From positions 1 to 64,000 of the forward strand of contig DASVVT010000061.1 of assembly GCA_036386415.1 (NCBI GenBank): a stretch of 64,000 nt of DNA, read 5' to 3'. A program made the position numbers and the translations under genes. Below the pieces are notes generated by a model. The model searched no databases and was not told the origin of the DNA. It worked only from the letters and a program-made list of their open reading frames with translations. Of this stretch, positions 49,744 through 58,473 are shown one piece after another (within the stretch, counting starts at the first letter, position 1; each line of letters begins with the position of its first letter). The DNA comes from DASVVT01 sp036386415. Its GTDB lineage: Bacteria; Acidobacteriota; Blastocatellia; Pyrinomonadales; Pyrinomonadaceae.

Positions 49744-50295
49744 ATGCGCCAGAATGACCTGCAAATGTCAGAAGTCCCAGAAGCTTTCATAGCATATGCC
49801 CGCTCGCTCCTGACGACGGATTATCTGCCGAAGATCGAACGTTGCCTGGAAAGGCTGACGGATGAGGATGTATGGTGGCGCGCTCATGAAGAGTCGAACA
49901 GCATAGGCAACCTGCTCCTGCATCTCGCTGGCAACGTGCGGCAATGGATTGTGAGCGGCGTGGGCGGTGGCCGAGACCAACGTGTGCGGCAAGAGGAGTT
50001 TGACGAGCGCTCCAAATTGACGCGCGCAGAGCTGCTCGCCCGATTGAAACAGACGCTTCAGGAAGCAGACGATGTGCTCGCCCGCCTCGATCCCGCGAGC
50101 ATGCTTCGGCAGCGTCGGATTCAGGGACACGCCGTCACCACGCTTCAGGCGATCTTTCACGTCGTCGAGCATTTCTCTATGCACACCGGACAGATTATCC
50201 TGATCACCAAGATGCTCAAGACGGAGGACCTGAAATTCTACGATTTTTCGGGCGGCGCGCCGATGCCTAACTGGCGAAAAGAGTCTGGGGTCTAG
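49744..50295 (+). CDS. DinB-family protein (DUF1572-like)
   Basis: The 183-residue four-helix-bundle protein of the DinB/YfiT superfamily has likely metal-binding His residues in NLLLHLAGN and HVVEHFSMHTGQI. Family members include thiol-dependent transferases (bacillithiol, mycothiol), which may relate to the YtxJ-like gene elsewhere in the window. ATG 49765 is an alternative start. The last residues ESGV and stop TAG fall in the GACTCTCG palindrome. Confidence 0.85.
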   Translation: MRQNDLQMSEVPEAFIAYARSLLTTDYLPKIERCLERLTDEDVWWRAHEESNSIGNLLLHLAGNVRQWIVSGVGGGRDQRVRQEEFDERSKLTRAELLARLKQTLQEADDVLARLDPASMLRQRRIQGHAVTTLQAIFHVVEHFSMHTGQIILITKMLKTEDLKFYDFSGGAPMPNWRKESGV

Positions 50296-50370
50296 AGTCC
50301 GAGAGTCTGGAGTCAGAAAAGGGAGTTAGTCTTTGACCCCGGACTCTCGGACTCTCGGACTCTCGGACTG
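50281..50370. repeat. GACTCTCG-type palindrome
   Basis: Left units (GAGTCTGGGG, AGAGTCCGAGAGTCTGGAGTC) face right units (GGACTCTCGGACTCTCGGAC). The left end overlaps the DinB gene and supplies its stop codon. This family is seen once in the window. Confidence 0.85.
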
Positions 50371-50537
50371 ATTTTGCAATTTTTGGCTTTTAAAACTTGC
50401 TGATTCATGCTTAATATAGGCTCGTTATCAAAACATTAGCTGTGGTTACGGGTAGCGACCGCGAGGCAGGGCATTCTCAGCCTCTCGCATGAAGCGTCCG
50501 TACTCGACAGTAGACACTATTGAGGGAGGTTGATCTG

Positions 50538-50813
50538 ATGACTTATACCGTTACGGAGCCGTGCGTGAACTGTCGTTATACGGATTGCGCGCTGGTATGT
50601 CCCGTCGAAGCTTTTCACCTACAACCCACTTGGCTGGTGATTAATCCAGAGACTTGCATTGATTGCGACGCGTGCGTGCCGGAGTGCCCTGTCGAAGCAA
50701 TATTCCCAGAAGATAAAGTGCCGGAGGAATGGGCTCATTATACACAGCTCAACGCTGAACTATCGATGGACGGCTCGCCGACGATCAGCGAGAAGCTCGA
50801 CCCTCTTTGCTAA
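50538..50813 (+). CDS. Ferredoxin with two iron-sulfur cluster motifs (FdxA-like)
   Basis: The 91-residue electron carrier of the bacterial 7Fe/8Fe type has the first motif CVNCRYTDCALVCPVEAF and the second CIDCDACVPECPVEAI. The first has the wider spacing that in FdxA holds a 3Fe-4S cluster. The acidic C-terminus (PEDKVPEEW) matches FdxA. GAGGGAGG lies eight bases before ATG 50538. A redox partner is not evident nearby. Confidence 0.92.
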   Translation: MTYTVTEPCVNCRYTDCALVCPVEAFHLQPTWLVINPETCIDCDACVPECPVEAIFPEDKVPEEWAHYTQLNAELSMDGSPTISEKLDPLC

Positions 50814-50972
50814 GCGATGATACTTTAATCGCGCTCTTAAAACTTGAACAAGGAACGTGGCGCGCGAGTCCTGACCGATGAGGCGAGGTTCGCGCGCCAT
50901 GTGTGTATACCCGGCAAGGCGGGAAGCAAAGAAGTGGAACAAATTATTACTGAGACGCAGCCGGAACTAATT

Positions 50973-51269
50973 ATGAATAAACGCACGAAGCGCGTCATGG
51001 GTATCGTGGCGCTTACCGCCGGAGCATTGGGCGCTGCCGGGGCGCTTGTCATGAGAATGAGAGAGCCCCGGCGCGCGCGATTTAAAACTCCAAATGATAA
51101 CGTGTGGGCACGCCCCGGCATGAGCGTCACTTTCCGCGCCGAGCTGAAGCCGGGTCGCGACGCGGCAGAGAGAACTTTTCGCGTCGCGGAGCTATTACCC
51201 AACGGGCGTGTCACGGTCGAAGGCATCGCAGGCGAGCACGCTGAGAACGAGTTCGAGCGCGTCAGGTAG
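50973..51269 (+). CDS. Small membrane-anchored protein of unknown function
   Basis: The 98-residue protein has one N-terminal membrane helix (VMGIVALTAGALGAAGALVM) followed by a short beta domain (NVWARPGMSVTFRAELKPG; VAELLPNGRVTVEGIAGEHAENEF). An earlier TTG (50844) would add 43 residues with no membrane or family support and was rejected. It is 25 bases upstream of the TPR gene. Confidence 0.6.
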   Translation: MNKRTKRVMGIVALTAGALGAAGALVMRMREPRRARFKTPNDNVWARPGMSVTFRAELKPGRDAAERTFRVAELLPNGRVTVEGIAGEHAENEFERVR

Positions 51270-51294
51270 CTAGGCAGAGACCGAAAGGCCAGAG

Positions 51295-51639
51295 ATGTCA
51301 CAATCAAGGATCGAGCTGTTCAAGACGATGGCGCGCGACCAGCCCGAAGATGTCATGATCTGGTACGGGCTGGCGAGCGAGTACGCCAAGCTTGAGCAAT
51401 GGGGCGAGGCCGCCGATGCCCTGCGCAACGTCTTGCGCCTCAACCCAGATTACACCGCCGCCTATCAGATGCTCGGCACAGCTCTCTTGAATGAAGGCGA
51501 AAAAGAGGAGGCGCGTCGCGCCTGGACGAACGGGATAGAAGCGGCCACGCGCACCGGAGCATGGAAAGCACGCCAGCACATGGAAGGCTTGCTTGCTGGC
51601 ACAAGCGAGGAGTCTGGCTCAGGATTCTGCGAACAATAA
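51295..51639 (+). CDS. Small TPR protein
   Basis: The 114-residue protein has about two to three TPR helices pairs (DVMIWYGLASEYAKLEQWGEAADALRNVLRLNPDYTAAYQMLGTALLNEGEKEEARRAW region). It has no other domain, and is likely a protein-binding adaptor. AAAGG is eight bases before the ATG. A 27-bp palindrome follows. Confidence 0.85.
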   Translation: MSQSRIELFKTMARDQPEDVMIWYGLASEYAKLEQWGEAADALRNVLRLNPDYTAAYQMLGTALLNEGEKEEARRAWTNGIEAATRTGAWKARQHMEGLLAGTSEESGSGFCEQ

Positions 51640-51652
51640 AACGGGAAGAATT

Positions 51653-51726
51653 CAGAATACAGAACGCAGGAGACAGAAGGAAAGGCTGAGAGCGCGTTTC
51701 TTCTGTCTCCTGTGTTCTGTATTCTG
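51653..51726. repeat. CAGAATACAGAA-type palindrome, 27-bp arms
   Basis: Arms 51653-51679 and 51700-51726 match at 26 of 27 positions, the exception being a G-T wobble. It sits between the convergent TPR and MBL genes and may act as a two-way terminator, although there are no T-runs. Confidence 0.88.
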
Positions 51727-51736
51727 TCTCCTGCTT

Positions 51737-52513
51737 TTACCACTCGTACGTGTGCCCCGGCTCCATGATGCGGAGCTTGGGAATGGCGAGGGCATTAAGC
51801 TCTTCGACCAGCTTTTCGCGGTAGGCGGGTTTGAGATGAACCGCCAGGATGTCTAACCCGTTGTGATCCAACTTGCGCAGTTCTTTACGGAGCAGAGCCG
51901 GAGTGAAGTGGCGCGAGACCTCCGCCAACTGCGCCATCGAATCCGGAAAAGATGCTTCAATCAGGAGGGCATCGAGGCGCGGCGTGCGGTTGACGACCTG
52001 CCAGAACTCTTCCGTCTCGTAGGTGTCCGAGCTAAAGGCGACAGTTGTCTTTGCGTCGGACACGATGAGGCCGACCGTGGGGACGATGTGATTGACGGGA
52101 ACGGCGACGACGCGCAGGTGAGCGACCTTGAACTCTTCGCCCACGCGGAACGGCACATACTCCATGACGCGCCCCTTATCGTTGGAGAGTTCGGAGAAGC
52201 GCGGGTAGACAGTCCAGTTGAAGATGTCGCGTTCGAGCATGCCGATGACCTCTTCTGTAGCATGAACGCGGACGGGGCCGTCCAGAAAGCCGAAGAGATC
52301 GTCAATGTAGATGGGCAAGCTCGCGATATGATCTATGTGCGGGTGCGTGATGATGACATCGCGCACGGTGTCGCGCTGGGCATCGGTCAGAGCAATAGCG
52401 ATGCTTCCGGCATCGACGGTCACGCGGTCGTCAATGAGATAGCAGGTCAGGCGCTGCTCAGGGGTGGCGCGCCCTCTGCTATCAAAGGTGCTGGGTAGAA
52501 GTTGAATCTTCAC
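51737..52513 (-). CDS. MBL-fold hydrolase (class II cyclic-nucleotide phosphodiesterase-like)
   Basis: The 258-residue metallo-beta-lactamase-fold enzyme has the metal motif THPHIDHIASLP (near 57-66), the later His in VPVNHIVPTVG, FSSDTYETEEFW and the final metal His region AVHLKPAYR. The pattern resembles class II cAMP phosphodiesterases and related phosphodiesterases. The substrate may be a cyclic nucleotide, unproven. The GTG start at 52513 gives the expected first beta strand. It lies downstream of prsW in the same direction. Confidence 0.85.
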   Translation of the reverse strand: MKIQLLPSTFDSRGRATPEQRLTCYLIDDRVTVDAGSIAIALTDAQRDTVRDVIITHPHIDHIASLPIYIDDLFGFLDGPVRVHATEEVIGMLERDIFNWTVYPRFSELSNDKGRVMEYVPFRVGEEFKVAHLRVVAVPVNHIVPTVGLIVSDAKTTVAFSSDTYETEEFWQVVNRTPRLDALLIEASFPDSMAQLAEVSRHFTPALLRKELRKLDHNGLDILAVHLKPAYREKLVEELNALAIPKLRIMEPGHTYEW

Positions 52514-52600
52514 GAGTTGGTTTCGGCCAATCCTGTCTCTCGCTCTGAAGCCGTTTCAGTATATGACATTCGATCAAAAGTGTGCACGCCCGGCGCGCCG

Positions 52601-53815
52601 TCAAAGTTGTCCGAGGCGTTGTCTGAGTTCCTGTAATGTCCGGATGTAGGCGGCTTCACGTTCGGCATCAAATTGCTGGCCGCCGCGTAAGCCACGCGCC
52701 ACGCGGCTGCGGTGAAAAGCCAGCTCGCTCGCCATCTGATTGAAGCGCATGCGCGTCCGCCAACGGCTGATGCCGCCTCTCGTCAGCGCGCGCATGGAGG
52801 AGCCGACGCGCCCGCGAACAGAGCACAGGCGATTATACTCCTCCTGCGTCAACAAACCGCGCTCAAAGTCGCAGAGCAGATGCTCGCGCACGATGCGCCC
52901 TTCGCGCCTGACAGCAAAGAGAATCAGTGACATGACGACGCAGAAGATCGGAACCATCACGATGATATAAATCTTGATGAAGTTCCAGAATGCCTCCTCC
53001 TCATTTCTTGCCGTCGCCCCGGAGACGACCGCCAGAAAATTCCAAAGGAAGTGCAGGAACATCGCCAGCAAAAAGCCCGCGAGGGGAAGAATGATCTTCC
53101 AGGCGATGTGTTTCGACTGGCGCGCCGCGCCAAGGCCGATGCCCGTCATGCTCGTAAAGAGCGGGTGCGAATAGGGAGCCAGCATGCCGCGTAAAAAGTA
53201 TATCTGGTGGAAATCCTCGTTATGAATGCCGCGCGCTTTAGCGATCACACCGCCGTAATACTGAAAGTTCTCGGTCATCGCAAAGCCCAGGCCCACCATT
53301 CCCGCGTAGACGAAGCCATCGACGACGCCGTCAAACTCATCCTTCTTCCAGAAGAAGAGAAGGAAGAGAACCAGGGCTTTGGCGGTCTCTTCGACGATGG
53401 GGGCGGAGATGACCGCCCCGTAAAGATTCGCAATCGCGCGTGATCCGGTCAGCACGGCGACGAAGACCCCGCCAAGCGTGTTGATGAGATAAGCGATGAA
53501 GACGGCGATGGTCGCGCCCCAGAAAAATGCTATCGCGAGCATCCACAGGGGCTCCGCCTCGTAGCGGTCGATCCACAGGATCAGTATTATGTAGAGCGGA
53601 ACGGGCAGCGTCGCAACCAGCATCGCCGCCAGCAGCGCGGCCAGACCTGTCTCGGATGCGATCATCAGAAGGACGAGCAGGCCGAGGAGGCACGCGATTA
53701 AAGCGGCGAAGAGACTGAGCACCCACTTGAGCACGAGCCTGCCTTTAAACGGCTTGATGATGACGGTCGGCTGGTATGCGCCAGCGTAGTTCGGTACCCT
53801 GTTATCAGGCATCAT
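52601..53815 (-). CDS. PrsW-family intramembrane metalloprotease
   Basis: The 404-residue membrane protein has eight or so helices. The PrsW signature motifs are present: PIVEETAKALVLF, FGVVDGFVYAGMVGLGFAMTENFQYY-type helix, SHPLFTSMTGIGLG and FLHFLWNFLAV. PrsW-type proteases cut membrane proteins such as anti-sigma factors. The C-terminus is a long basic cytoplasmic helix (about 310-404). No sigma/anti-sigma pair is in the window. Confidence 0.92.
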   Translation of the reverse strand: MMPDNRVPNYAGAYQPTVIIKPFKGRLVLKWVLSLFAALIACLLGLLVLLMIASETGLAALLAAMLVATLPVPLYIILILWIDRYEAEPLWMLAIAFFWGATIAVFIAYLINTLGGVFVAVLTGSRAIANLYGAVISAPIVEETAKALVLFLLFFWKKDEFDGVVDGFVYAGMVGLGFAMTENFQYYGGVIAKARGIHNEDFHQIYFLRGMLAPYSHPLFTSMTGIGLGAARQSKHIAWKIILPLAGFLLAMFLHFLWNFLAVVSGATARNEEEAFWNFIKIYIIVMVPIFCVVMSLILFAVRREGRIVREHLLCDFERGLLTQEEYNRLCSVRGRVGSSMRALTRGGISRWRTRMRFNQMASELAFHRSRVARGLRGGQQFDAEREAAYIRTLQELRQRLGQL

Positions 53816-53955
53816 AGCGAATCACCAATAAAATTAATGGCCGACCAGATCAAACGCTCTGGACGAGCGTACGGAGTCCAACCGTAGGTAAAACCGGGGC
53901 TCAGTATAGCTACATTTACGCTTGAAGTTCTAGCCCTATTTCACATTATCCTGGA

Positions 53956-54729
53956 TTAGCGTGCGCAGGTTTGTGCGCGCCCGCCATCGATGGAGTAGGT
54001 CGCGCCCGTGATCCATGCGGCGCGCTCGGAAGCGAGGTAGAGGATCAGTTCCGCGACCTCGCGCGCATGGCCGACGCGTCCCAGAGGGTGCGTGCCCTGC
54101 GAGCGTTCGAGAAATGCCGCATATTCATCTTCGCTCATCCCGCCGCGCTTATGTATCTCCGTGACGACGACGCCGGGATTGACGGCGTTGACCCTCACAC
54201 CCCTCGGGGCAAGCTCAAGCGCGGCGCAGCGCGTCAGTTGATCCAGACCGGCCTTCGATACGCAGTAGGCCAGCACGCCGGGAAAGGCGCGCAGCCCCGT
54301 CACGCTTGAGACGTTGACGATATTGCCGCGCCGCTGCGCGAGGTAGGGAACGGCCTGCTGCATGAGGTTGAAAACGGCGCGCAGGTTGACATTCAGCATC
54401 GCGTCCCAATCAACGAGCGACGTGGTCTCAATCGTCCCGTTACTGATATGCCCGGCGGCGTTGACGAGCACGTCGAGCGCTCCGAATCGCTCAACCGCTC
54501 GAGCGACGATGCTGCGGGCTGCCCCGTCATCCGTCACGTCTGAAGGAATCGCCAGCGCCGCGCCTCCGCTGCCCTGAATCTCTTCGACGACAAGCCTGAG
54601 CCTTCCCTGGTCGCGCCCGACCGCTGCGACCGCTGCTCCGGCTTCGGCGAAGCGCAACGCCGTGGCATGCCCGATGCCGGATGTCGCGCCCGTAACTAAA
54701 GCGACTTTATCTCTCAGCTCATTATCCAT
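53956..54729 (-). CDS. Short-chain dehydrogenase/reductase
   Basis: The 257-residue NAD(P)-dependent SDR has the TGATSGIGHA cofactor motif (near 13), NAAG (near 90), the catalytic Ser in NVSSVTGL, YCVSK (Tyr/Lys near 155-159) and NPGVV. It ends with the classic ITGATYSIDGG. The substrate is unknown. ATG 54729 with AAGGGG upstream begins the Rossmann strand correctly; a frame from 54810 was rejected. Confidence 0.93.
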   Translation of the reverse strand: MDNELRDKVALVTGATSGIGHATALRFAEAGAAVAAVGRDQGRLRLVVEEIQGSGGAALAIPSDVTDDGAARSIVARAVERFGALDVLVNAAGHISNGTIETTSLVDWDAMLNVNLRAVFNLMQQAVPYLAQRRGNIVNVSSVTGLRAFPGVLAYCVSKAGLDQLTRCAALELAPRGVRVNAVNPGVVVTEIHKRGGMSEDEYAAFLERSQGTHPLGRVGHAREVAELILYLASERAAWITGATYSIDGGRAQTCAR

Positions 54730-54849
54730 TGCGAAAATCCCCTTCGCGCGCCTTCGAGCGCACACGAGAGACCTAGAGTACGGATAGCAACTGTATGGAG
54801 CGTCGGACATCCTACCATATCTATATTTTGTAATTGAGTGCGACTCAGG

Positions 54850-54885
54850 TCAGCACCCGTCAAACTTCAGCCGGGCGGGTGCTGA
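54850..54885. other. Ten-bp hairpin in the divergent promoter region
   Basis: TCAGCACCCG (54850-54859) pairs exactly with CGGGTGCTGA (54876-54885) around a 16-nt loop. It lies between the divergent SDR and TTG-started gene at 55139 and could be a regulatory RNA hairpin or a DNA-binding site. Confidence 0.45.
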
Positions 54886-54980
54886 TCTCTGCGCGGCTGT
54901 GCCAGCTTGATCGTATGGGAGTGCAGAGGAAGCGCGCTCACCGAGTGGGGCGCTCTGGCTTGAATGAGGCGATTTACGTG

Positions 54981-55010
54981 TTGACAGATAAAGCTGAAAA
55001 GGTTGACTAT
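54981..55010 (+). promoter_or_regulatory. Candidate sigma-70 promoter for the 55139 operon
   Basis: TTGACA (54981-54986) matches the -35 consensus exactly. GACTAT at 55005-55010, 18 bases on, is a partial -10. It would give a leader of about 120 bases to the gene at 55139. Confidence 0.45.
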
Positions 55011-55138
55011 TGATCTCCGTCCAGCCTGCGCGGTGCCCTGAAAGCGTTATCTGAAGGGCGACAGTGCGACAACATGAACACGCTTAGCACACGCAACTGG
55101 AAGAAGACGATTTCATCTTCGCTCTGAGGGGATGTGAC

Positions 55139-56185
55139 TTGGGCATCAATTCGGCTGATCCGGCTTTCGCCAATCGAGCGCGACAGCACAGGCGCTCTGT
55201 CTTAAGCGCCTCGCACAGGCGCGGCTCGTCGTCGCGCCCGCGCATGCCCTCGACCTCAGGCTATATGGCCGCCGCCGGAGCAACCGCCGCCGCCCTCTTT
55301 TTCGTGCTCTGGTGGATGCTGCACAACAGCGGCGACGAAGCGCCGTGGGTTCCCGCCGGACTGGCCGCAAGCGTCGTCATGCTCGTCGCGGTGGCGGCGC
55401 GCGAAGTCGTGATGCGGCGCGCGTGGACGCGTTATATCCTGGAGCAGGGGACGCACGATCAGACCATCAAGGGGACGCGCAAACACGGTAGCAGCGGCAG
55501 CAGCAGTAGCGGTAGCAGCGAATCACACAACTCGCATTCGTCACGGCTGCGTGCGATCAATAAACAGTCGTCTGAAGCGGATGCCGTGGGCGCTCCGCCC
55601 GAAGCTCATCTTGAGGTCTATCACGCGTGCAAAGATTTTCTGGCGACGGCTGATGAAGCCCTGCGCTCGACCTCGACAGCCGAGCGCCGCATGGCCTTGC
55701 GCGCCGGACAGGAGCATGTGCGCGCGCTCCAAAAACATCATCTCCTGACGTGGGCGCGCAGCGCATCCCGCTCGCTGACCCACGAAGCTCAGCGGCGCGT
55801 CTCTGTCTCGGATAAGATAGAGACGGCGGGGCGCGCTCTGGATGTCATAGACGCGGCGCTCAAGGTGTACCCGGACGAGGCGGAGTTGCGCGAATCCGAG
55901 TTGGCTGTACGCGAGTTCGTCGCCTCCGTCAAGGTCGGGCGCTGGGTGGAGCTGGCCGAGCGTGCGGCCTTCAAACAACAGTACGAGCGCGCCATTGATC
56001 GCTACCGTGATGCGCTCTTCTACCTTTCGCGCGAACAGATGAAGGAAGAGGTGCGCTCTGAAACGGCTGAACGCATCGGGCGCGAGATAGAGCTGCTGCG
56101 CGCGCGCCTTCAATTGGATGACGGGACGCCGAAGCCGAGCGCGCCCGCTTCACCAAAGCGCCGAAGAGGAAGAGCGGGGCGATGA
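55139..56185 (+). CDS. Membrane protein with Ser/Gly linker and helical TPR-like domain
   Basis: The 348-residue frame has two membrane helices (about 42-60 AAAGATAAALFFVLWWML; 70-88 VPAGLAASVVMLVAVAA), a Ser/Gly/His-rich linker (SSGSSSSGSSESHNSHSS) and a helical domain of about 150-330 (RWVELAERAAFKQQYERAIDRYRDAL, TPR-like), then a basic tail. Function unknown. The TTG start follows GAGGGG; ATG 55244 is an alternative. It overlaps the zinc-ribbon gene by ATGA. Confidence 0.68.
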   Translation: MGINSADPAFANRARQHRRSVLSASHRRGSSSRPRMPSTSGYMAAAGATAAALFFVLWWMLHNSGDEAPWVPAGLAASVVMLVAVAAREVVMRRAWTRYILEQGTHDQTIKGTRKHGSSGSSSSGSSESHNSHSSRLRAINKQSSEADAVGAPPEAHLEVYHACKDFLATADEALRSTSTAERRMALRAGQEHVRALQKHHLLTWARSASRSLTHEAQRRVSVSDKIETAGRALDVIDAALKVYPDEAELRESELAVREFVASVKVGRWVELAERAAFKQQYERAIDRYRDALFYLSREQMKEEVRSETAERIGREIELLRARLQLDDGTPKPSAPASPKRRRGRAGR

Positions 56186-56415
56186 TCGCACAGCGTTGTC
56201 CAAAATGTCATAGCTCGCGCATCAGGCGTGGTTATAAGCCGACGCCCTGGTTTATGCGCTTGTTTGGCATATATAATCTTTTGTGCGATCATTGCAATCT
56301 GCTTTTTACGGGATTCGCTGTCCCCGGCACAGTTTCCAGGCATGGCGGCAGAAGAAAGAAGCAACCTTCGCCGTCGCCATCGAATAAAACGAGTCAAGAC
56401 GCGCGCCGTCCGTGA
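56182..56415 (+). CDS. Small zinc-ribbon protein, coupled to the upstream membrane protein
   Basis: The 77-residue protein has two CxxC motifs (RCPKCHSSRIRRG and LCDHCNLLFTGF), a treble-clef or ribbon pattern seen in many acidobacterial small proteins, followed by a basic Ser/Pro-rich tail. The four-base ATGA overlap indicates translational coupling. Function unknown. Confidence 0.72.
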   Translation: MIAQRCPKCHSSRIRRGYKPTPWFMRLFGIYNLLCDHCNLLFTGFAVPGTVSRHGGRRKKQPSPSPSNKTSQDARRP

Positions 56416-56547
56416 GATGAGACCGAGCCGCGCGAGGCAGCCTTTGATCATCTCCTGACATCTCGGATGCGTATTGCTCGGGCTTCTACTCGACATCACC
56501 GGTAAGTGCGCGCGATACTTTTTGCAATTGGTTCGGAGGATTCAACA

Positions 56548-57597
56548 ATGAGAATTATAACTTCACTCCTGTTATTCGCCCTTCTCTGTTTCAGCGCTTC
56601 ACGGGCGGCTCAAGCTCAGGATCAGGGTCAGACGCCGCCCGCACCGGTTGAGAGCGCGACCGGTGCGCCGGGCGTCGTTAGTGACCTGGGCATTCAGAAC
56701 TATGTGCTCGGCCCCGGCGATACTGTCGATGTCAGGGTCTTCCAGCAGCCGGACTTGAGCAGCACGGCAGAGGTCGATGCCGAGGGGAACGTCTCTTCAC
56801 TACCTTTTATCCAGCCGATCCGCGCTCAGTGCCGCACGGAGAAGGAAGTGGCGAAAGACATCATCGCCGCCTATTCCAAATTCCTTCAGAACCCGCAGGT
56901 CAGCGTGCGAATCACGGGGCGCAACAGTCGTCCTCCGGCCATCGTGCATGGCGCCGTACACCAGCCGCAGCGCGTGCAGATGCTGCGCGACGTTCGACTC
57001 AATGAGTTGATCGCCGTCACAGGAGGCTTTACAGAGAAGGCTAACGGCGACATCCAAATCTTGCATACGTGGAAAGTGTTGTGTCCGCAGCCGGGCGAAG
57101 TGGTCGAGCCTGAAGTGCACGTCACGAATGACGGGCTGAAGATTCCTTTCAAGATCGTCAAGATCGCAGACCTCGCGGCGGGCAAAGAGGAAGCCAATCC
57201 GGTTGTCCGTCCCGGTGACGTAGTGATGGTGCAGGAGGCAGAGCCAGTCTACATCACTGGCAGCGTCGCCAATCCACAGGGTCTCTACCTGCGTGACAAC
57301 CTGCGCCTGAGCCGCGCCATCGCGATGGTCGGCGGGATGGGCAAAAATGCCAAGCTAAATGACGTCAGGATTTACAGGCAGAAGCCCCGCTCCACGGAAC
57401 AGGAAGTCATCAGAGTGGATTACGCCGCGATCAAGAAGGGGCAGAAAGAGGATATCTTCCTTCAGCCTTACGATATCATAGAGGTTCCCGAAAACGGCCC
57501 CTTTTCCGGGGCGCGTGTCCTCTCAACGCTGCTCGGCGGCGCGCTCAATCTAGGCCCGCAGACTCTCATGCGATTGCCGATGCGCGTTCTTTATTAA
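56548..57597 (+). CDS. Polysaccharide export protein, Wza-like with SLBB domains
   Basis: The 349-residue exported protein has a signal peptide (about 1-22), the polysaccharide biosynthesis/export domain (YVLGPGDTVDVRVFQQPDL; TEKEVAKDIIAAY) and SLBB domains (VHGAVHQPQRVQMLRDVRLNELI; VYITGSVANPQGLYL). It would form the outer-membrane exit for an exopolysaccharide. No polymerase or tyrosine-kinase partner is adjacent. CGGAGGA precedes ATG 56548; a frame from 56506 was trimmed. Confidence 0.9.
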   Translation: MRIITSLLLFALLCFSASRAAQAQDQGQTPPAPVESATGAPGVVSDLGIQNYVLGPGDTVDVRVFQQPDLSSTAEVDAEGNVSSLPFIQPIRAQCRTEKEVAKDIIAAYSKFLQNPQVSVRITGRNSRPPAIVHGAVHQPQRVQMLRDVRLNELIAVTGGFTEKANGDIQILHTWKVLCPQPGEVVEPEVHVTNDGLKIPFKIVKIADLAAGKEEANPVVRPGDVVMVQEAEPVYITGSVANPQGLYLRDNLRLSRAIAMVGGMGKNAKLNDVRIYRQKPRSTEQEVIRVDYAAIKKGQKEDIFLQPYDIIEVPENGPFSGARVLSTLLGGALNLGPQTLMRLPMRVLY

Positions 57598-57767
57598 ACG
57601 CCGGTGAAGCTTTCAAAGCCTTTCAAGGCAGCGTGAGGTTGGTCGCAAGAGAATCGGCCAGCCTCTTTGTTTTGCGCGTGGGGCTTGGGGCGCGCCCCAC
57701 GCTTGCCTTCAGCCGCTCGCGTTGTGATAGATTATTGAGACCTGGGAAGAGACCGAAGGGAGAGAAC

Positions 57768-58103
57768 ATGAGTCGGAGAGCCCCAACAACTAGCGCCCGC
57801 AGTAAGCGTGGACGCCGCAACACGCTGCTCTGGATCCTCGGCATGACGGCCATTGTCGTCGCGCTGCTGTACTGGGAAAGAATTGCGCTGCTCTACGTGC
57901 TGGCGACGTTCGGGTTGACGGCGCTGATGATCATCGTCGCCCTGGCAGACCTGGGAGGCAGTAAGAAGATCGTCGGCGAGCCCGCTCCTGCGGATGATGC
58001 GGCAGCCATCGGCAGCGGTATCAGCTCAAGCGTGGCGTCCGGCGCGGCGGCGTCAACAACAACAACAACATCTTCTGCTGCTCGCGCGTCCAAGCGCAGA
58101 TGA
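57768..58103 (+). CDS. Small two-helix membrane protein
   Basis: The 111-residue protein has a basic N-terminus (SRRAPTTSARSKRGRR), two membrane helices (TLLWILGMTAIVVALLYW; IALLYVLATFGLTALMII) and an Ala/Ser/Thr-rich tail with a TTTTTTSS run. Function unknown. GAAGGGAG precedes ATG 57768; the longer frame from 57633 was rejected. Confidence 0.62.
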   Translation: MSRRAPTTSARSKRGRRNTLLWILGMTAIVVALLYWERIALLYVLATFGLTALMIIVALADLGGSKKIVGEPAPADDAAAIGSGISSSVASGAAASTTTTTSSAARASKRR

Positions 58104-58330
58104 CGACTGAGCGTCTGCTCCTCTGCGAACAGCAGCTTCCACGCTCTCGATCCCGCTCGACACTGTGGCGTTTTGGTCGCGTGCGACGTGTTCCACCAGG
58201 GAGAGCAGGGATGAGTGATGAATGATTGAGCCAACCACTCTTTGATTCAATCACTCAATCCTTTTTCACCCCTTCTCCCTCTACCCTTAGAGCAAATTAC
58301 AATTGAGAGTATGGGAAGAGCGAACGTCTC

Positions 58331-58419
58331 ACCGCAAAGAACGCCAGGGAGGAAGACGCCAAGGGCGCAAAGGGTTCTTCTCTGCGACCTTGGCGCGTTC
58401 TCTTGGCGACCTTTGCGGT
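58331..58419. repeat. CTTTGCG-type palindrome, copy 6
   Basis: ACCGCAAAGAACGCCA at the left and GGCGACCTTTGCGGT at the right are imperfect complements, with GGAAGACGCCAAGGGCGCAAAG units between. A shorter GATTGAG/CTCAATC pair with a T-run lies at 58225-58266. The 370-base gap otherwise shows no gene. Confidence 0.75.
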
Positions 58420-58473
58420 TTATCTTCCGTACTGCCAAATGAAATCCGCTCTAATTGACGCAAACATAAAGCT

